Assembly: GCA_017454585.1 (NCBI GenBank)
Contig: JAFTCU010000192.1
Coordinates: forward strand, 1-20,105
DNA from: Thermoguttaceae bacterium
Lineage (GTDB): Bacteria; Planctomycetota; Planctomycetia; Pirellulales; Thermoguttaceae
DNA: 20,105 bases
Reading direction: 5' to 3'
Shown here: positions 18,001-20,105 of the stretch, in pieces
How positions within the stretch are numbered: position 1 is the stretch's first letter
Layout: every line of letters begins with the position of its first letter
The notes under the pieces: generated by a model
The model's database searches: none
The model's input: the letters and a program-made list of their open reading frames with translations, nothing else
Told to the model about the DNA's origin: nothing
Made by a program: the position numbers and the translations under genes

Positions 18001-20105
18001 TCACGAGATTGCTTTTCGCCTTGATCCCCGACGAGACGGTGAGCGCTTCCATCGTGCCGGAGTTCGTCAGGTCGTCCTTGACTGTGACCTGGCTCCCAAA
18101 GTTGAACGTTCCGGTGTTCTGCAAATCGGCCGTAATATTGGCGTCTCCCACGAGCGTCACGGCCCCGGCATTTTCCAGGCCGTTCATTTCGGAGTTTCCT
18201 CCGACTGCCAAGGCCCCGTTTTCACTGACCGTCGTGCGGCCGGCCTTCACGTTTCCGGAAACGATGGCTTCACCGCTGGTTTCCAGGGTGCTGGAAAGTT
18301 CGGCATTTCCGCCAACGGCGAGTTTACCGGTTTCGCTGATTTTCGCAGAGTTCGCCTTGAAGTTTCCACCGATGGCCGTTTCGCCGTTGGCTTCCAGATC
18401 GCCGGAGAGTTCTGCGTTTCCGCCGACCGCCAAAGTGCCGGTTTCAGCGACTTTTGCGGTGTTGGCCTTCACATTCCCCACGATGGACGTTTCACCGTTG
18501 GCTTCCAGGTCGCCGGTGAGTTCCGCGTTTCCGCCGACGGCTAGTTTCCCGGTTTCAGCGACTTTTGCGTCTTTGGCCTTCACGCTCCCATCAATGACGG
18601 TTTCGCCGTCAGCTTCCAAATCGCCGGAGAGTTCCGCATTTCCGCCGACCGCGAGGGTCCCGGTTTCAGCGACTTTCGCGGTGTTGGCCTTCACATTCCC
18701 CACGATGGCCGTTTCGCCGTTCGCTTCCAGATTACCGGTGAGTTCCGCGTTTCCGCCGACCGCGAGTTTGCCAGTTTCGCTGATTTTTGCGTCTTTCGCC
18801 TTCAGGTTTCCTGCGATGCCCGTTTCACCGTCGGCTTGCAGGTCACCCGTAAGTTCCGCGTTTCCACCGACCGTCATTTTGGCGTTTTCGCTGTTCGTGA
18901 CGTTCTGGGCCGTCAGATTGCTCAAAATGTTCGTCGTTCCTTCGTTCTTCAGGTCACCGGTCAGGGCCACGTTCCCTTTGATGTTGAGCGCGGCATCGGA
19001 GCCGGAAACGTTCACGTTCACCGCCGTCAGAGTACCCAGCGTGGTGAAGGTTCCCGTGTTTTCCAGGTCGTTCGTGAGTTTCACGTTTCCGAGCGATTCA
19101 AACGTGCCGGAGTTATTCGCGGAAAGGGCCTGAAGGTTTCCCGTGACGGACGCGGTGCCGCTATTCTGGAACTCGCCGCCCGCAGTAATGTCGCCCGTAA
19201 CGGCAAAAGTGCCGGAGGCCGTAATATTTCCCGCTGTGATGATCGAGTCGTGACTGACCCAGGAATTGGTGGTGGTGATCGAGTTGGCTTCCGTCACGCC
19301 TTTAATGAAAACGGAACCGTCGTTTGTGATGTCGGTCGCCATCACGTTACTGTTCACCACGAACACGACGTCACTGCCGTCGATGTTCAGATTGCCGGTT
19401 TCCACCCCCGTGGCGGCATAAAACTTTCCACCACTGACCTGAATGTTGGCGGCTTTGACCATCCCCTGCGTGTAAATGAGGCAGGAATCACCCGAGCCGG
19501 TAGAGGTCAGGTCTCCGGCGGCCTCGATCCCTTTGATCGTGATCAGGGAGCCCGTGTTGCTGATGGCTCCTTCGGTCGATCTGAAGTAACCGGAGGAATA
19601 AATGAAGCCGCTGTTGACCAGGTTACTCGTCAAGGTCATGTCGGAAAGATTCATCGTGCCGGTATTGCTCAAATTCGTAGCCGTCATTTGACCGTGGACC
19701 GTCATTCCGCTGTTATTTTCGACGGCGCCCGCGATCAGATTATCACCGATGAAAACGACGCAGGAATCACCGCTCCCGTTGGAGGTGAACTCACCGGTTT
19801 CCACGGAGCCCGTGGTAATGAGGGATCCGGTGTTTTGAATCGAGGCGGAGGTCATCGAGCCGTAAACCTTGGTGGTTCCGGAGTTCGTCAGCGCGCCGGT
19901 GAGGTTCATCTGGTTCACCGTCAAAAAATTGGAGTTGTTCACCGAAGCGGCGGTCAGGTGATTGACGTTCGCTATGGTGCCGGTATTGGTGAGGTCTCCA
20001 GTGACCGAGAAAGAATCGACCCCTTCGATTTTGCCGGCGTTGGTGAGGTTCTGGCTCACGCTGATATTGTTCACGGCGAAAATATTCCCGTTCTCGGTCA
20101 CAGTA
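15014..20105 (-). CDS. Giant type V autotransporter, C-terminal part (5' end beyond window)
   Basis: At least 1697 codons are open to the right edge. The GTG at 20101 is an internal valine codon, not a start. The passenger, up to about 16650, is a Gly/Asn/Thr/Ser-rich chain of short repeats such as 'LTNSGTL.STG', typical of right-handed beta-helix adhesins, with two stretches of longer exact-period repeats (18206-18871 and 17186-17665). An autochaperone-like junction follows (about 16460-16660: NESTGTINVQVYDG, NGAATLNGGTINFYGE, GKDYAFLLVEG). Next comes a linker with NLDQLSGAIYSNQ, matching the common 'LDQLSGE' segment. The last 304 residues, from LWGGFVGNTGKF (15928 downwards) to the terminal LGLSYKW, form the autotransporter beta-barrel with alternating strands and a terminal aromatic residue. 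It should insert in the outer membrane and display the passenger, probably for adhesion. The signal peptide is not visible. Confidence 0.92.
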   Translation of the reverse strand, partial: TVTENGNIFAVNNISVSQNLTNAGKIEGVDSFSVTGDLTNTGTIANVNHLTAASVNNSNFLTVNQMNLTGALTNSGTTKVYGSMTSASIQNTGSLITTGSVETGEFTSNGSGDSCVVFIGDNLIAGAVENNSGMTVHGQMTATNLSNTGTMNLSDMTLTSNLVNSGFIYSSGYFRSTEGAISNTGSLITIKGIEAAGDLTSTGSGDSCLIYTQGMVKAANIQVSGGKFYAATGVETGNLNIDGSDVVFVVNSNVMATDITNDGSVFIKGVTEANSITTTNSWVSHDSIITAGNITASGTFAVTGDITAGGEFQNSGTASVTGNLQALSANNSGTFESLGNVKLTNDLENTGTFTTLGTLTAVNVNVSGSDAALNIKGNVALTGDLKNEGTTNILSNLTAQNVTNSENAKMTVGGNAELTGDLQADGETGIAGNLKAKDAKISETGKLAVGGNAELTGNLEANGETAIVGNVKANTAKVAETGTLAVGGNAELSGDLEADGETVIDGSVKAKDAKVAETGKLAVGGNAELTGDLEANGETSIVGNVKANTAKVAETGTLAVGGNAELSGDLEANGETAIGGNFKANSAKISETGKLAVGGNAELSSTLETSGEAIVSGNVKAGRTTVSENGALAVGGNSEMNGLENAGAVTLVGDANITADLQNTGTFNFGSQVTVKDDLTNSGTMEALTVSSGIKAKSNLVNSGSILDARFIEVDQDVTNAQGALIYGKGFASSFIAFGAVENQGEIKNFESVSVGSLTNIGQLETTTFLSEGPVTNSGTMLGTGEGSLFKFMSNLENVGEIGGVEKFIVKEDLTNSGTLESTGKDSKLSIGGNLNNESTISNFESADVTGKATNSADGTIIASGAGSNYTFGELENAGTVGDVEKLAVDENLTNSGILASTGKNSSLSVRNELRNQGNGQISNFENADVTGKVTNEADATITASGAGSKYAFGELENAGTIQNLEDLDVAGTANVSGSILGTGTTTASLKTGEMTGDGGAFSGTIAGFGTVTNDADLINTGLIQGTGANSVLNQNGKLTNQSELSNFQTVNVAGELQNENLISGTGTNSTLKVDGIQNSADGTIQAFDSIASNGDVQNEGQILGNPAGTHFQVTGDMTNAESGLIADVTKTTVSGSFTNAGTLTGFKDIIVDEDFTNESTGTINVQVYDGKTSKISVNGAATLNGGTINFYGERLEVGKDYAFLLVEGSEAGALNHDPTWSEPQEQTHGLTVNSPLTITATNSPYGENSSITSPTISSAIPKLFHAEGFYNQNEYWVSLRRDYTYGDLEGASEDQQAIGKYVDRIAYSINTTNDSYDEGDLFKVLEALDDSREAGGDSLGNLDQLSGAIYSNQGLLGMQNTWFAHQNLANFIRPLDCVYDMYDTSEERGKNLWGGFVGNTGKFESDGNGQAHTYDSAGVIVGYDYIYEFNVRAGAYFQYQNVRVSEKDVPASAKTDYYDLGLYGLFHNEYGYIMASGNISYGNYQSSRYVAFGGEHAQIARQHEGERGSFQQSMRLETAATLSFAQDRLLLRPFLGLTYIHMDLDDMIESGGDEYVTALRSSGGDLSSLRPEIGARLSCCHRTERAVFGFNFRGSWVHEFCDTQTTIENRFSNPNYAASALPGQTAYNNPSDNAFNDEAASFFVTSTNLGRDYAWLGLGLTADTSSHWTFFGGYDVMTNNRATIHTGNLGLSYKW
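15017..15928 (-). other. Autotransporter beta-barrel domain
   Basis: This 304-residue segment shows amphipathic strands of alternating residues: GYDYIYEFNVRAGAYFQYQ, DYYDLGLYGLFH, LLLRPFLGLTYIHMDLDD, AWLGLGLTADTSSHWTFFGGY. It ends in the outer-membrane signature LGLSYKW. Size is typical of the PF03797 type. Confidence 0.85.
17186..17665 (-). repeat. Tandem duplication of about 79-81 residues in the passenger
   Basis: Two copies begin with LTNSG at 17665 and 17428, 237 bp (79 codons) apart. Shared landmarks in each copy are 'L.STGK.S.LS', 'ISNFE.ADVTGK', 'ASGAGS.Y.FGELENAGT'. The second copy is about two residues longer. A partial third copy lies before them, from VTNSGTMLGTGEG to GGVEKFIVKED (about 17668-17780). 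Confidence 0.8.
18206..18871 (-). repeat. Six head-to-tail 37-residue (111-bp) repeats in the passenger
   Basis: Units begin with VGGNAEL at 18871 and recur every 111 bp without any insertion or deletion, ending before a seventh VGGN at 18205 that starts a divergent unit. The 'KDAK...ETGKLA' and 'NTAK...ETGTLA' subtypes alternate in units 1-4. Units 2 and 4 differ at only two residues and at about 11 of 111 bases by eye. Confidence 0.9.

Noticed and set aside
17970..19133. Plus-strand open frame of 387 codons opposite the autotransporter
   Set aside because: It mirrors the 37-residue repeats of the real gene, is Ser/Pro/Ala-rich low-complexity sequence with no family motifs, and is explained by repeated codon use on the other strand. 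The same holds for the plus-strand frames at 16931-17743 and 16950-17498.
20099..20101. Start codon of the autotransporter at the right edge
   Set aside because: It is an internal GTG valine codon; the frame stays open to the window edge, no signal peptide follows, and the repeats continue right up to it.

Overview
The window looks like chromosomal DNA of a Gram-negative-type bacterium, most likely a planctomycete and possibly a gut-associated one (Thermoguttaceae-like). This placement is inference. It rests on the YhaO/YhaN-type DNA-repair pair with a weakened phosphoesterase site, a membrane-anchored WD40 protein, a secreted GH10 xylanase that suggests growth on plant polymers, and a very large type V autotransporter that requires an outer membrane. 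No rRNA, tRNA, CRISPR array, integrase or transposase was seen.

Left part (1-5990, all minus strand): a probable four-gene transcription unit read leftwards from a good sigma-70-type promoter at 5960-5987. In order it holds a 620-residue multi-pass GT-C-like membrane protein, a second multi-pass GT-C-like glycosyltransferase, glycerol kinase (glpK) and a secreted GH10 endo-xylanase cut by the left edge. The glpK gene carries an in-frame array of 42-bp repeats, each containing a perfect 8-bp stem-loop, which adds about 45 residues to one surface loop of an otherwise normal kinase.

Middle (6090-7783): a GT2 polyprenyl-phosphate glycosyltransferase-like gene on the plus strand, divergent from the GT-C genes. 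It could supply the lipid-linked sugar the two GT-C enzymes would use. It converges on rnc (RNase III, minus strand), which has its own promoter and an Asn where the third of the four metal-binding acidic residues is normally Asp.

Right-middle (7920-13343): a translationally coupled pair, a degenerate SbcD/YhaO-like metallophosphoesterase followed by a 1248-residue YhaN/SbcC-like ATPase with two membrane segments in the middle of its coiled coil. The pair probably forms a membrane-associated Mre11/Rad50-like complex in which the nuclease subunit may have lost catalysis. Next is a single-pass membrane WD40 propeller gene (13581-14894) with its own promoter and a strong terminator.

Right end (15014-20105, minus strand): the 3' part of a giant autotransporter. 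It has a repetitive beta-helix passenger including six gap-free 37-residue repeats arranged as alternating subtypes, an autochaperone-like junction and a C-terminal 12-strand-type beta-barrel. Its N-terminus lies beyond the window.
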